Positions 26,867 to 35,993 of a DNA stretch of 64,000 bases are shown here, in pieces (within the stretch, counting starts at the first letter, position 1; each line of letters starts with the position of its first letter). The notes under the pieces are model-generated. The model ran no database searches. It was not told where the DNA came from and saw only the letters and a program-made list of their open reading frames with translations. A program made the translations under genes and the position numbers. This stretch comes from Peptostreptococcus sp. D1 (GTDB taxonomy: Bacteria > Bacillota > Clostridia > Peptostreptococcales > Peptostreptococcaceae): contig NZ_FONP01000002.1 in NCBI RefSeq assembly GCF_900112955.1, forward strand, positions 1-64,000, given 5' to 3'.

Positions 26867-27424
26867 CTATTTCTCTGCACTCACAACGAATACAGGATTT
26901 AATGGCTTAAAATATTTTCCACCTCCAAGTGCCTCAAGCTTTGATACCCCAACCTGGATGATTTCGATATTTTTAAATCCAATTCTCTCCATAGCCAAAT
27001 TACATTTAAAAAAATTATCAATAAGGATGAAATTAGATACAAATCTGGAGCCATTTTTCATATTACTATATGACCACTCCAACACGTCTATCAATTTCTC
27101 TCCAGTTCCACCAATAAAAATGGCATCAAATTTTTTATCTGGCTCAAATTTCATTGGAGCAGCACCAAACATTTGAGTTACATTTTTTAAGCCGAATTTT
27201 TCTATGTTTTTTCTTGTCAATTCATACGCTATCTTGTCTTTCTCAATACTGAATACCTCAACATCAGGGTTATTCAATGCCACCTCAACTGTAATTGTTC
27301 CTGTACCAGATCCTATATCCAAAAATGACTTCGCATGATTTATATTTAGCTTTGAAATTGAAATAGCTCGAATTTCCTCCTTTGTTATCGGCACTCCATC
27401 TGTTATAAACTCAGAATTCTTCAT
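26867..27424 (-). CDS. cbiT: Cobalt-precorrin-6B C15-methyltransferase (decarboxylating) CbiT
   Basis: A 185-residue Rossmann-type methyltransferase, distinct in fold from the other ring methylases. It shows FITDGVPITKEEIRAISISK, the SAM motif FLDIGSGTGTITVEVA, SIEKDKIAYELTRKNIE, and FDAIFIGGTGEKLIDVL. It methylates C15 and decarboxylates the C12 acetate chain. Many organisms fuse it with CbiE (as CobL); here they are adjacent separate genes, with cbiE immediately upstream. Confidence 0.92.
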   Translation of the reverse strand: MKNSEFITDGVPITKEEIRAISISKLNINHAKSFLDIGSGTGTITVEVALNNPDVEVFSIEKDKIAYELTRKNIEKFGLKNVTQMFGAAPMKFEPDKKFDAIFIGGTGEKLIDVLEWSYSNMKNGSRFVSNFILIDNFFKCNLAMERIGFKNIEIIQVGVSKLEALGGGKYFKPLNPVFVVSAEK

Positions 27425-27454
27425 AAAATCACCTCATGACCTTCATTTATATTA

Positions 27455-28093
27455 TTATTCAACTTCTCTTTTTATCAAAACTACAACCGATAAACCATAT
27501 TTATCTTTTTTTAATATGTCATCAGGCAACCCACTGTAAATACCTTCATCGTCATAAGACATATTTTCGCCGACATAAAATAAATAGTCGTAGCCCCTTT
27601 TTATAACCTCATTGGCTATCTCTTTGGGACCTATTTCTGTATCAGTCAAAATAGCCACCTTTTCATGTCTAAAGATTGAATCAAAATCTGGAAGTCTGCC
27701 ATGACAGCTTGTTATATAAAGATCATTCATATTTATTTTTATCCTTGAAAAAAGATACTGAACAGAGCTTATCCCAGAATGTACCTCAATGTCAGTTAAT
27801 TTTTCAAAATTTCTCTCAATATAATTGGCAATACCGTATAGATTTGGATCTCCGGAGGCTATAACACATATTTTCTTGTCAATATTTTCCAAAATATAGC
27901 TTTCTAGTTCATCAAAATTCGACCCAAGTATAAATATTTCTTTCGAGTCAATTTCACCTTGAACCAGTATTTCATTAACTGCATCAATATTTCTTTTTCC
28001 GCCGATTATTATATTTGCTTCACTTATTATTTTTATAGCTATAACCGTAGTATAAAAAATATTTCCAGGTCCAATGCCAACAACGCTTATCAT
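27455..28093 (-). CDS. cbiE: Cobalt-precorrin-7 C5-methyltransferase CbiE
   Basis: A methylase of about 212 residues beginning MISVVGIGPGNIFYTTVIAI, followed by VCVIASGDPNLYGIANYIE-like sequence (ICVIASGDPNLYGI) and DLYITSCHGRLPDFDSIFRH, typical of CbiE. It methylates C5, working with CbiT. The ATG at 28093 is used because GCGAGGTG lies before it. A longer frame to 28141 would overlap cbiD and adds an unrelated leader. Confidence 0.9.
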   Translation of the reverse strand: MISVVGIGPGNIFYTTVIAIKIISEANIIIGGKRNIDAVNEILVQGEIDSKEIFILGSNFDELESYILENIDKKICVIASGDPNLYGIANYIERNFEKLTDIEVHSGISSVQYLFSRIKINMNDLYITSCHGRLPDFDSIFRHEKVAILTDTEIGPKEIANEVIKRGYDYLFYVGENMSYDDEGIYSGLPDDILKKDKYGLSVVVLIKREVE

Positions 28094-28115
28094 AATACAC
28101 CTCGCATTTCTATAC

Positions 28116-29267
28116 CTACTTTTTTGCCAGTAACTTGCCATCCATCGAAAATAGCCATACCTCTATTTCAATATTCTCATCGTGAGCTCTAATGAATCTC
28201 TTTGCACGACTTACAGATTTTTCGGCTATGATTTCGAATACTTTTTCATATCCATATGCTTCAATTATTGGAATCATCGCATCTGTAGTCACACATTCGT
28301 TTATCCTGCTTAGAAAATCAAGCTCTCCACCCATTAAGGCTAAATTAGAAACCATAATTTCGTTTCTTGCATCAGCAAATCTACTGTGGGTATTCATTAT
28401 TCCTGCAGACATTTTTATCAGCTTTCCAATATGTCCACCAATGACAATATCTTTAAAGCCAAGACGCTTGCACTCCATCAGCATATAACCAATAAAATTG
28501 CTCATTTTGACAATCCTATTTTCATCAAATCCAAATATTTCCACCATTGTCGAAAGTCCAATATTTCCAGGTACTAATACAATTTTTTCTCCATCTACTC
28601 GTTTCATTGAAAGCTCAAGTGTAAGAGCTTTTTTCCAGGCTTCTTCGCTCATAGGCTCAACTATACCGCTTGTGCCTATTATAGAAATTCCTCCTTCAAT
28701 TCCAAGATTTGAATTGAAGGTTTCTTTTGCTATATCCTCTCCTCTTGGTGCAAAAATTGTGACCAGCAGAATCTTGTCTCCCAGAAAATCCATTCTATCA
28801 ATACCAAAATCGTCAAATACATTCTCAATCTCATCACAGATCATTCTTAATGGAATTGGATTGATTGCAGGCCTGCCAACATCAACACTAAGTCCTCTTT
28901 TCGTGACAATGCCTATTCCAACTCCAGAGGTTATCTCAACCCCCTCCAATAATTTTTCTGATCTAATCATCGGCAATTCGTCAATGGTTATTAGCTCTAC
29001 CTTAGAAAAAATTTCCATTTTATTCGTGGCGTCCACATCATCTCCACCATCCTTTATGACATAGGAAATCACACTTTCATTTTCCTTAGTTTGACCGACG
29101 ACTGGAATTTCTATACTAATTCCCTTTGGCGTATCAATATTCACTCTTTTTATATCCTCTCCAGCTATAAGCTTTATAAGAGATGCCTTTGTTGATGCCG
29201 CTGCACAGCTTCCAGTTGTGAATCCACGTCTATATTTTTTTCCATCAATATATACAAAGCTATCCAT
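28116..29267 (-). CDS. cbiD: Cobalt-precorrin-5B C1-methyltransferase CbiD
   Basis: A 383-residue enzyme with the CbiD N-terminus RRGFTTGSCAAASTKASL, VIKDGGDDVDATNKMEI, GVGIGIVTKRGLSVDVGRPA, NPIPLRMICDEI and GGISIIGTSGIVEPMSEEAW. CbiD is specific to the anaerobic pathway, so it is a firm marker for the cobalt-early route. It lies 117 bases downstream of cbiC; that gap is A/T-rich and I see no terminator or riboswitch in it. Confidence 0.94.
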   Translation of the reverse strand: MDSFVYIDGKKYRRGFTTGSCAAASTKASLIKLIAGEDIKRVNIDTPKGISIEIPVVGQTKENESVISYVIKDGGDDVDATNKMEIFSKVELITIDELPMIRSEKLLEGVEITSGVGIGIVTKRGLSVDVGRPAINPIPLRMICDEIENVFDDFGIDRMDFLGDKILLVTIFAPRGEDIAKETFNSNLGIEGGISIIGTSGIVEPMSEEAWKKALTLELSMKRVDGEKIVLVPGNIGLSTMVEIFGFDENRIVKMSNFIGYMLMECKRLGFKDIVIGGHIGKLIKMSAGIMNTHSRFADARNEIMVSNLALMGGELDFLSRINECVTTDAMIPIIEAYGYEKVFEIIAEKSVSRAKRFIRAHDENIEIEVWLFSMDGKLLAKK

Positions 29268-29383
29268 TTACTTTACCTTCAAAATACAACTTTAAAAAAT
29301 AGCAAAAAACTCACAGCTACATCAATACATTTACTTTACATTTAAGCTTCAACTTTTTAAAAAACTGATACCTTATACAATGC

Positions 29384-30025
29384 TTATCTAAAATATTGAT
29401 ATAGTATAGCATTTAATATTGCGGCTGCAAGATTACTACCACCCTTTCGACCTTGAGATGCTATATACTCTATATCTTCTCCCATCAAACAAGCCTTTGA
29501 ATCCTCTGCTCCTACAAATCCAACAGGAACACCTATTATTACATCTGCCCCCAATCTACCCTGACGATTTAACTCAATAGCTTTATACAAGGCAGTTGGT
29601 GCATTTCCAAAAACAAATATCTTCTCATTTGGCTCACGACTTGCCAATTCTACAGCAGCCATTGATCTCGTAACACCCAGCTCCTTTGCAAGCTTAACTG
29701 TTCCTTGTTCTGAGACAAGACACTTATATTCACACCCCAAATTATCTAAAATCGATTTGTTTATACCGCTTAGAGCCATAGTAGTATCTGTATATATACA
29801 TGCACCTTTTTTCAGTGCATTCACTATGGTCTCAATCGCATTATCCGATATTTTTAATATATTAAGATAATCAAAATCAGCCGTAGTATGAATCGCCCTC
29901 TTAATAATCATCTCCTCTGATTTAGACTTGAATCTATATTCAGGATTTATCTCGTCTATTATTTCTTGAATTATTTCAAAGCTCTTATCCTCTATTGTTT
30001 TAGGTTCTTTTATGTAATCCTCCAC
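29384..30025 (-). CDS. cbiC: Cobalt-precorrin-8 methylmutase CbiC
   Basis: A methylmutase of about 213 residues. The start EDYIKEPKTIEDKSFEIIQE, the catalytic His in RAIHTTADFDYLNIL, YTDTTMALSGINKSIL, and FGNAPTALYKAIEL and VIIGVPVGFVGAEDSK are all diagnostic. It moves the C11 methyl to C12 to give cobyrinate. A GTG at 30025 with AAGAGG eight bases upstream is the better start; a GTG at 30034 is alternative. It overlaps the end of pduX by 26 bases in another frame. Confidence 0.9.
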   Translation of the reverse strand: MEDYIKEPKTIEDKSFEIIQEIIDEINPEYRFKSKSEEMIIKRAIHTTADFDYLNILKISDNAIETIVNALKKGACIYTDTTMALSGINKSILDNLGCEYKCLVSEQGTVKLAKELGVTRSMAAVELASREPNEKIFVFGNAPTALYKAIELNRQGRLGADVIIGVPVGFVGAEDSKACLMGEDIEYIASQGRKGGSNLAAAILNAILYQYFR

Positions 30026-30914
30026 TGTAATCACCTCTTCTCAAGCCACCATCTATTACGCTTCTTACATATATCCTTTTATATTCCTCAGAAATTCTTG
30101 AATCTCTCAGCTCATAAATCACATTTTTTATATCTCTTTCCTCATCAAAAACCATCCCAACTACTGTTCCTGTATGAGCTATATTTACGAAATCAAACCT
30201 GTGCTTTTCTGATATTTCGATTATCTCTTCTAAAAAAGTAGTTTCCTTTATTAATTCATTGGCAAAAGCACTATTCTTACATGCTTTTCTAATCAAATCA
30301 ATATCACCACTTCCAAAGCCTTGCTTTAGCAATTCAAAGGATTTGTCCGTCACCCCCTTATTCTTTAATATATCCCTCTGATAATTTTTATTCCCTCTCA
30401 GCCTTACTGTACTTATTTTTGAATTAGGTTCTAGGACCAAAACCTTTTTATTCTCAAAAAAACCCAAGCTTTCTCTTACTTCCCCATTTATCGGGTCAAA
30501 AATACATACCTCTTTGTGAAAAATAGAGTCAGTTGGTTCAATTCTAGCAACTAGCTTCGATATCAAATCTGAGCTCATCTCTTTATTCAAATAATCCAAC
30601 ACTGCCATGACACTAGCACCAATATCGGCAGTTGAGCTAGCCATACCCTTTCCGACTGGTATATTTGATTTTATTATTATATTTAATTTTTCTGATTCGC
30701 TTTTATCATAACCAAAATGCTCAAATACAAGTCCAATTGCCTCCAATGATTTTCTTTTTCTCGTTTTATAGACTGGAGCTCCATCATCACTATCCCAGAC
30801 CATCACTCGTGAAAATAAATCTATACAATATGAGCTTATGGATTCCTTATTTCCAGATATACCTTGAACTAATTCTCCGCAAGTACCTGGACAACTACCA
30901 TATCCTTTTTTCAT
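30000..30914 (-). CDS. pduX: L-threonine kinase (PduX-like GHMP kinase)
   Basis: A protein of about 304 residues with the PduX opening GYGSCPGTCGELVQGISGN and the GHMP ATP loop IPVGKGMASSTADIGAS, plus FVNIAHTGTVVGMVFDEE near the end. It phosphorylates L-threonine to feed CobD, which makes aminopropanol phosphate for the nucleotide loop. The neighbouring cobD gene overlaps by one base (TGATG), confirming the pathway link. The ATG at 30914 is the start. Confidence 0.9.
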   Translation of the reverse strand: MKKGYGSCPGTCGELVQGISGNKESISSYCIDLFSRVMVWDSDDGAPVYKTRKRKSLEAIGLVFEHFGYDKSESEKLNIIIKSNIPVGKGMASSTADIGASVMAVLDYLNKEMSSDLISKLVARIEPTDSIFHKEVCIFDPINGEVRESLGFFENKKVLVLEPNSKISTVRLRGNKNYQRDILKNKGVTDKSFELLKQGFGSGDIDLIRKACKNSAFANELIKETTFLEEIIEISEKHRFDFVNIAHTGTVVGMVFDEERDIKNVIYELRDSRISEEYKRIYVRSVIDGGLRRGDYSGGLHKRT

Positions 30915-32002
30915 CAAAATACCTCTCTCAAAATTTTTTTCAATGAATCAACAAAGTACTCATTATCACTTTTCGTTTTTATTGCTACCCTGATGTACCT
31001 GTCATCCAATCCATCAAAGTCACTTGCATCTCTAATGACTATTCCACAATCAAGCATCATTTTTTGCTTCAGATCACTAGATTTAAAATTATCTTTTCCA
31101 CTATTTATTCTAATCAAAACAAATGCCGAATCTGTTTCAAATACATCTATGCCTTGAATTTGCTTGAGATTATTTATAAAGCTAATTCTTTCATTTCTAA
31201 AAAAAGACTTTGAATCACTGTAAAATTGATCATCCTCAAATATTTCCAAACCTAATTTTTCAGCGAAAGTATTTACACTCCAAGGCTCCTTAATAGACCA
31301 CATATTTTCAATAATACTTTCATTTTTGCTTATTGCATAACCAAGCCTAATGCCAGGTATTCCATAAAATTTTGTAGCTGCTCTCAGCACAACTATGCTG
31401 TCATAGTCATATCTAATTGCCGATCTAAAAAGCTCTTCCTCACAAAACTCGATAAAGGTTTCATCCACCACCAAGATAGATCCAGAAGACCTACACTTCT
31501 CAATGACTCTTTCCAAATTTCTCAGCCTACCATCCGGATTATTTGGATTGCATATAAACATCAAATCCAAACCATCATAATCGTCATCCTGATTAATTTC
31601 AAGTGTATTCTCATCGACGATCATGTGGTATTTAAGCAAATCCTTTCCCAACGATTCAACAGCTCTCTTATACTCTGAAAATGTCGGGCATACTATTCCA
31701 ATCTTTTTAAATTTATTAATTTTTGAAATCAAAAAAATCAACTCTGTAGCACCATTACCGACACAGACATTTTTATATGAAAAAGATGTTTTATATCTTT
31801 TGTTGATGCTCTTAGAAATCACTTTTCTTAAACTGCTATATTCAATATCTGGATACCTATTTATTTCATCAATCGAGCTTGCTATCACTCTACCGACACA
31901 TTCCGGCATCCGAGGATTGATATTAGAGCTAAAATCAATTATTTCTTCATTTATTTTATATATTCTTTTTAATTTATCTATATCTGCACCATGTGAACTC
32001 AT
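30914..32002 (-). CDS. cobD: L-threonine-O-3-phosphate decarboxylase CobD
   Basis: A PLP-dependent aminotransferase-fold enzyme of about 362 residues. DFSSNINPRMPECVGRVI, NRYPDIEYSSLRKVISK, VGNGATELIFLISKI and CNPNNPDGRLRNLE are family motifs, and VLRAATKFYGIPGIRLGY carries the PLP-binding Lys. It makes (R)-1-aminopropan-2-yl phosphate. Starting at the ATG at 32002 it overlaps the cbiB stop by four bases. Confidence 0.92.
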   Translation of the reverse strand: MSSHGADIDKLKRIYKINEEIIDFSSNINPRMPECVGRVIASSIDEINRYPDIEYSSLRKVISKSINKRYKTSFSYKNVCVGNGATELIFLISKINKFKKIGIVCPTFSEYKRAVESLGKDLLKYHMIVDENTLEINQDDDYDGLDLMFICNPNNPDGRLRNLERVIEKCRSSGSILVVDETFIEFCEEELFRSAIRYDYDSIVVLRAATKFYGIPGIRLGYAISKNESIIENMWSIKEPWSVNTFAEKLGLEIFEDDQFYSDSKSFFRNERISFINNLKQIQGIDVFETDSAFVLIRINSGKDNFKSSDLKQKMMLDCGIVIRDASDFDGLDDRYIRVAIKTKSDNEYFVDSLKKILREVF

Positions 32003-32973
32003 ATACACCTCAATACAATAAATATCATATATATAATTAGGAAAATCATCAATGAAATCAACGATGCAAAATTCATTAATTTAATTGAGCTTATAATGTC
32101 TTCTCTCTCTAAATTTCTGTTTCTATCACCGATAGTTGGTTTGTAAACCTCTTCTCCAAAATATATATTGGTTCCGCCAAGCTGTACTCCAAGTGCTCCA
32201 GCGATGGCACCTTCAGAAAATGCACAATTTGGGCTATTATGATTCTTCCTATCCCTAATACCAATTATAAAGCTTTTTTTCCAATTGTACCCAAGGAAAA
32301 AACTAGCAATTGTAAATGACACCAATGAAAATCTCGCCGGTATAAAATTAAAAATATCGTCAAGTATCGCAGGAAACATACCTATATTAATAAACCTTTC
32401 ATTTTTATAACCTAGCATCGAATCCATTGTATTTACAGCTTTGTAAACCATAGATAAAATTGGTCCACCTATAAACGCATACATCATTGGAGCTATCGTA
32501 CCATCTACGGTATTTTCTGCAACTGTTTCAACTGTTGCTCTAATTATCTCCTCTTCGCTCAGATTTGAAGTATCTCTGCCAACAATATATGACAACTGAA
32601 GCCTTGCTTCATCAATATTATCCAATTTGTGGTAGACCTTTTTTGCCTCTTGACCAAGACATTTTGTTGATAGAGAAATACAAATTATTATTGCATTACC
32701 CAATAATATTGTCACGACATTTCTAGCAAATATAGACATTAGAAAATAGGTAATTATTGCTGTTATAAGCACAGTAGAAACCCAAATCAAAAGACCACAT
32801 AATTTTTGTTTTTTTTCACTTGTAAAGAGCCTTGAATTTCTAACAGCTTTCTCTAATCCCGAAATTAATTTACCAATATATATAACGGGATGAGGAAACC
32901 AGTATGGATCACCTACAATCAAATCTAAAACAAATGCCAATCCTATTGAGATCGGCAGTATATAAAAACTCAT
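31999..32973 (-). CDS. cbiB: Adenosylcobinamide-phosphate synthase CbiB
   Basis: A 324-residue integral membrane protein with several transmembrane helices and the CbiB signatures LDLIVGDPYWFPHPVIYIGK, YIVGRDTSNLSEEEIIRATV, ETVAENTVDGTIAPMMYAFI and DRKNHNSPNCAFSEGAIAGA. It attaches the aminopropanol phosphate arm to adenosylcobyric acid at the membrane. It is followed with overlap by cobD, whose product it uses. Confidence 0.94.
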   Translation of the reverse strand: MSFYILPISIGLAFVLDLIVGDPYWFPHPVIYIGKLISGLEKAVRNSRLFTSEKKQKLCGLLIWVSTVLITAIITYFLMSIFARNVVTILLGNAIIICISLSTKCLGQEAKKVYHKLDNIDEARLQLSYIVGRDTSNLSEEEIIRATVETVAENTVDGTIAPMMYAFIGGPILSMVYKAVNTMDSMLGYKNERFINIGMFPAILDDIFNFIPARFSLVSFTIASFFLGYNWKKSFIIGIRDRKNHNSPNCAFSEGAIAGALGVQLGGTNIYFGEEVYKPTIGDRNRNLEREDIISSIKLMNFASLISLMIFLIIYMIFIVLRCI

Positions 32974-32984
32974 ATATTCCTCAC

Positions 32985-34370
32985 CTATTTTTTATTTTTT
33001 TCAACACAGCTTAATATATAGCACACTATGCTCAAATTGTTGTAAAAATGAATGTGTAAATATGTAGCTAATGTATTGTTTTTAAAATATCCACCCTCCC
33101 ATTCATCAATTATTTTCCCATCCGAGAACTTTTGCACTGTAAATGAAGCTTTTTCATCTGACACAAACACAGAATGATGAAATTCATGACCACATATTTG
33201 CTGACCTTTATATGAAATCAAATTATCCTCTTTTGACGTAGCAACGCAGTACCCAAATCGTTTTAATGATTTAGTCATTTGACTATAACCATCTAATGCT
33301 CCTACCATCTCAAATCTATTTCCTTCAGTATCCAGCATATAGTCACCCAAATACATCAGACCACCACACTCAGCATATATCGGTTTACCAGCTTCATGCT
33401 GTTCTTTGATGCTCTTTCTCATCGACTCATTTTGTTCTAGTTCTCTTGCAAAAATTTCTGGGAATCCACCACCAAGATAAATAAAATCCGCATCCGGAAC
33501 TTTTTCGTCGTTTAGAGGGGAAAATTCTATTACCTCAACTCCTATTTTTTGAAACAAGTCAATATTATCTCTATAATAAAAGTTAAAGGCTTGATCATAA
33601 GCAATTGCAACTTTTTTACCTCTCGCCAATGCTCTTACTTCAGGATCATCATAAAACATATTCAATTCGAATGTCGAATGAATCATTTCGCTCTCAGATA
33701 ATTCAATGATTCTATCTATGTCAATATGCTCTTCCATCAATTCTGCTAATCTGTCCAATTTCTTTTCTAGCTCAGTTGCTTGGTCAGCTGGAAACAATCC
33801 CAAATGTCTCGATTCCAGCTTTATTTCATCACAAGGTGGCAGATACCCCAAAACCTCAATAGCACAATACTTTTCAATAGCTTCCTTTAAAATGCTATAA
33901 TGTCTCTTGTTTTTCACATTATTGATAATAATTCCAACTATATCTACATTCTTATCTAGATTTTTATATCCCAAAACCATCGCCGCTGCAGAGGCTCCCA
34001 AGCCTTGACCATTTATAATCAGTATTACCGGGGACTTTAGAAGCTTTGAAATATTAGAAGTCGAACAATTATTAATGTCTGAGCCAACTCCATCATAAAG
34101 CCCCATTACACCTTCTATCACAGAAATATCTTTATTCTCCGATGCTGTTTTAAACACATATTTTATCTGTTCATCGTCTAACATATAAGAGTCAAGATTT
34201 TTTGAGTATTCTCCTGTCACAAATCTATGATACATTGGATCAATATAATCTGGTCCAACTTTAAAGGGTTGAATATTTTTATTTCTATTTTTCAATGCTT
34301 TCATCAATCCCAGACTAACCGTGGTTTTTCCTATGCCACTACTCACTCCAGCGATAACAATCTTTTTCAT
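32985..34370 (-). CDS. cbiA: Cobyrinate a,c-diamide synthase CbiA
   Basis: A complete 461-residue enzyme. The N-terminal dethiobiotin-synthetase-like ATPase has VIAGVSSGIGKTTVSLGLMK, FKVGPDYIDPMYH and VIEGVMGLYDGVGS. The C-terminal class I amidotransferase domain has the nucleophile in PIYAECGGLMYLGDYM and the His in CGHEFHHSVF. It amidates side chains a and c using glutamine. Its intact glutaminase is notable because the neighbouring CobQ has lost the equivalent domain. Confidence 0.94.
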   Translation of the reverse strand: MKKIVIAGVSSGIGKTTVSLGLMKALKNRNKNIQPFKVGPDYIDPMYHRFVTGEYSKNLDSYMLDDEQIKYVFKTASENKDISVIEGVMGLYDGVGSDINNCSTSNISKLLKSPVILIINGQGLGASAAAMVLGYKNLDKNVDIVGIIINNVKNKRHYSILKEAIEKYCAIEVLGYLPPCDEIKLESRHLGLFPADQATELEKKLDRLAELMEEHIDIDRIIELSESEMIHSTFELNMFYDDPEVRALARGKKVAIAYDQAFNFYYRDNIDLFQKIGVEVIEFSPLNDEKVPDADFIYLGGGFPEIFARELEQNESMRKSIKEQHEAGKPIYAECGGLMYLGDYMLDTEGNRFEMVGALDGYSQMTKSLKRFGYCVATSKEDNLISYKGQQICGHEFHHSVFVSDEKASFTVQKFSDGKIIDEWEGGYFKNNTLATYLHIHFYNNLSIVCYILSCVEKNKK

Positions 34371-34452
34371 AACTATCTTCCTCTACCTCATCATAAATTT
34401 TCTAATATCATTTTTTATATCAAAAACCATTTAATATAAAAAAACAAAAATA

Positions 34453-35304
34453 TTATTCCGTTGATTTTTCATATTCAAAAATAATTTCATATATCTTTTT
34501 AAAATCCAGATTTTCTCTCAAATGTCTGGATAGCTTCTCAAATTCTATCTCTTTTTCTATTGAAGACTTCGCCACCACATTATTCTTGATACCGCAGGCT
34601 CCGTCCTCTTCTTCTAAGTAAATATCAATAAATGGAACTACTCCAACAACTGGAATAGAAATTATTTCCTCAAGCATTTTTATTCCATCTAAAAAATAAT
34701 CTTTATTGCCTCTAAACTTATTTATTATTACTCCCTTTACTCTCTTTCTATCCTCTTGATTTAAAAGCTGTAATGTACCGACAATCGATGCAAAAACGCC
34801 ACCTCTATCAATATCTGCAATTAAAATTACTGGTGATTCAGATATTCTCGCCATTTCCATATTCGACAAATCCAAACTGTTTATATTTATCTCAGCTGGA
34901 CTACCTGCACCTTCCAAAACCACAATATCGAAATCCTTCTTCACTTCTTCGTATATTCGTTCCAACTCAAAAACTAAGGAATGCTTATATTCTCTATATT
35001 CCTCTGATGACATTTTTGATACCAAATCTCCTAATAGTAGCACCTCTGAAACGTGATTTCCACAAGGCTTTAGCAAAATAGGATTCATATATGCCATCGG
35101 CTCCAAGCCACAAGCTTCGGCTTGCAGTGCCTGTCCAATTCCCATGGCCTTTCCATTTTTATCAAAATATGTATCAAGTGACATATTTTGTGATTTAAAC
35201 GGTATTACGGAATATCCATCTTCATACAAGACTCTGCAAATACCAGTACATAATACACTTTTTCCAACATTCGATGCCGTTCCCTGAAGCATAATACTCG
35301 CCAT
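34453..35304 (-). CDS. cobQ: Cobyric acid synthase CobQ/CbiP lacking the glutamine amidotransferase domain
   Basis: Only about 283 residues, against about 490-510 for the family. The ATPase domain is complete: IMLQGTASNVGKSVLCTGIC, PFKSQNMSLDTYF, MNPILLKPCGNHVSEV, VLEGAGSPAEININSLDL, ADIDRGGVFASIVGTL and VVGVVPFIDIYLEEED. After that, the roughly 200-residue GATase domain is missing, and the sequence passes straight to EFEKLSRHLRENLDFKKIYE, which resembles the normal extreme C-terminus. The reading frame is open, so this looks like an in-frame excision. The enzyme might use free ammonia or a glutaminase in trans. Start ATG 35304 follows AAAGGTG. Confidence 0.88.
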   Translation of the reverse strand: MASIMLQGTASNVGKSVLCTGICRVLYEDGYSVIPFKSQNMSLDTYFDKNGKAMGIGQALQAEACGLEPMAYMNPILLKPCGNHVSEVLLLGDLVSKMSSEEYREYKHSLVFELERIYEEVKKDFDIVVLEGAGSPAEININSLDLSNMEMARISESPVILIADIDRGGVFASIVGTLQLLNQEDRKRVKGVIINKFRGNKDYFLDGIKMLEEIISIPVVGVVPFIDIYLEEEDGACGIKNNVVAKSSIEKEIEFEKLSRHLRENLDFKKIYEIIFEYEKSTE

Positions 35305-35319
35305 AAAAATCACCTTTTT

Positions 35320-35964
35320 CTATTTGTTTTTTTCTGAGGGATAAGTCCTAATCAAGCTACTTTCATATGGCATATATCCCATGTATTCGATTATTGGAAA
35401 CTTACCATCGAAGCTTATTTTCGTGATGCTAGCATTTCCAACCTTAAAATTCCAGTGATACTTGCTACTTCCTGAAATAAAATATGACAATAAATTTCTT
35501 ATCGTTCCCATGTGTGACACTACAGCCACACTCTCGACATTCTCGTTTGCTTTAATAATTTTCTCAATTGCACTAGTATTTCTATTATACATTTCCTCCA
35601 GTGTTTCACCATTTGGAAATCTATAATCACGACCGCTTGAAAGAAATTCTTTCGTTTCTTCAGGGTATTTCACTTTTATTTCATCAAAACTCAAGCCATC
35701 AAATATACCGAAGTTCATTTCCCTCAAATCATCAACGCACTCTACATGGAGATTCTTTATTTTTGAATAGGCATCAATAGTTTGTTGAGTTCTCTTCAGA
35801 GTAGAAGCATATATCCTTTCCACGTCAAACTGTTTAAAGTAATCTGTCATTTTCTCAACCTGTTGTCTTCCTACTTGACTTAAATCACAGTCGCTAAATC
35901 CAGAATATCTAAAAAACTCATTGTCAACTGAATGCCCATGTCTGATTAAAAATAACTCTTTCAT
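35320..35964 (-). CDS. cobC: Alpha-ribazole phosphatase CobC (histidine phosphatase family)
   Basis: A 214-residue phosphoglycerate-mutase-like phosphatase. The catalytic LFLIRHGHSVDNEFFRYSG, the YASTLKRTQQTIDAY Arg region, and VAVVSHMGTIRNLLSYF with the second His are all present. In this operon, between cobS and cobQ, it should dephosphorylate alpha-ribazole-5-phosphate or adenosylcobalamin phosphate. The family is broad, so the substrate rests on gene context. Confidence 0.85.
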   Translation of the reverse strand: MKELFLIRHGHSVDNEFFRYSGFSDCDLSQVGRQQVEKMTDYFKQFDVERIYASTLKRTQQTIDAYSKIKNLHVECVDDLREMNFGIFDGLSFDEIKVKYPEETKEFLSSGRDYRFPNGETLEEMYNRNTSAIEKIIKANENVESVAVVSHMGTIRNLLSYFISGSSKYHWNFKVGNASITKISFDGKFPIIEYMGYMPYESSLIRTYPSEKNK

Positions 35965-35993
35965 CTCAAGCTCCTTCTAAAATATTATTCGAT

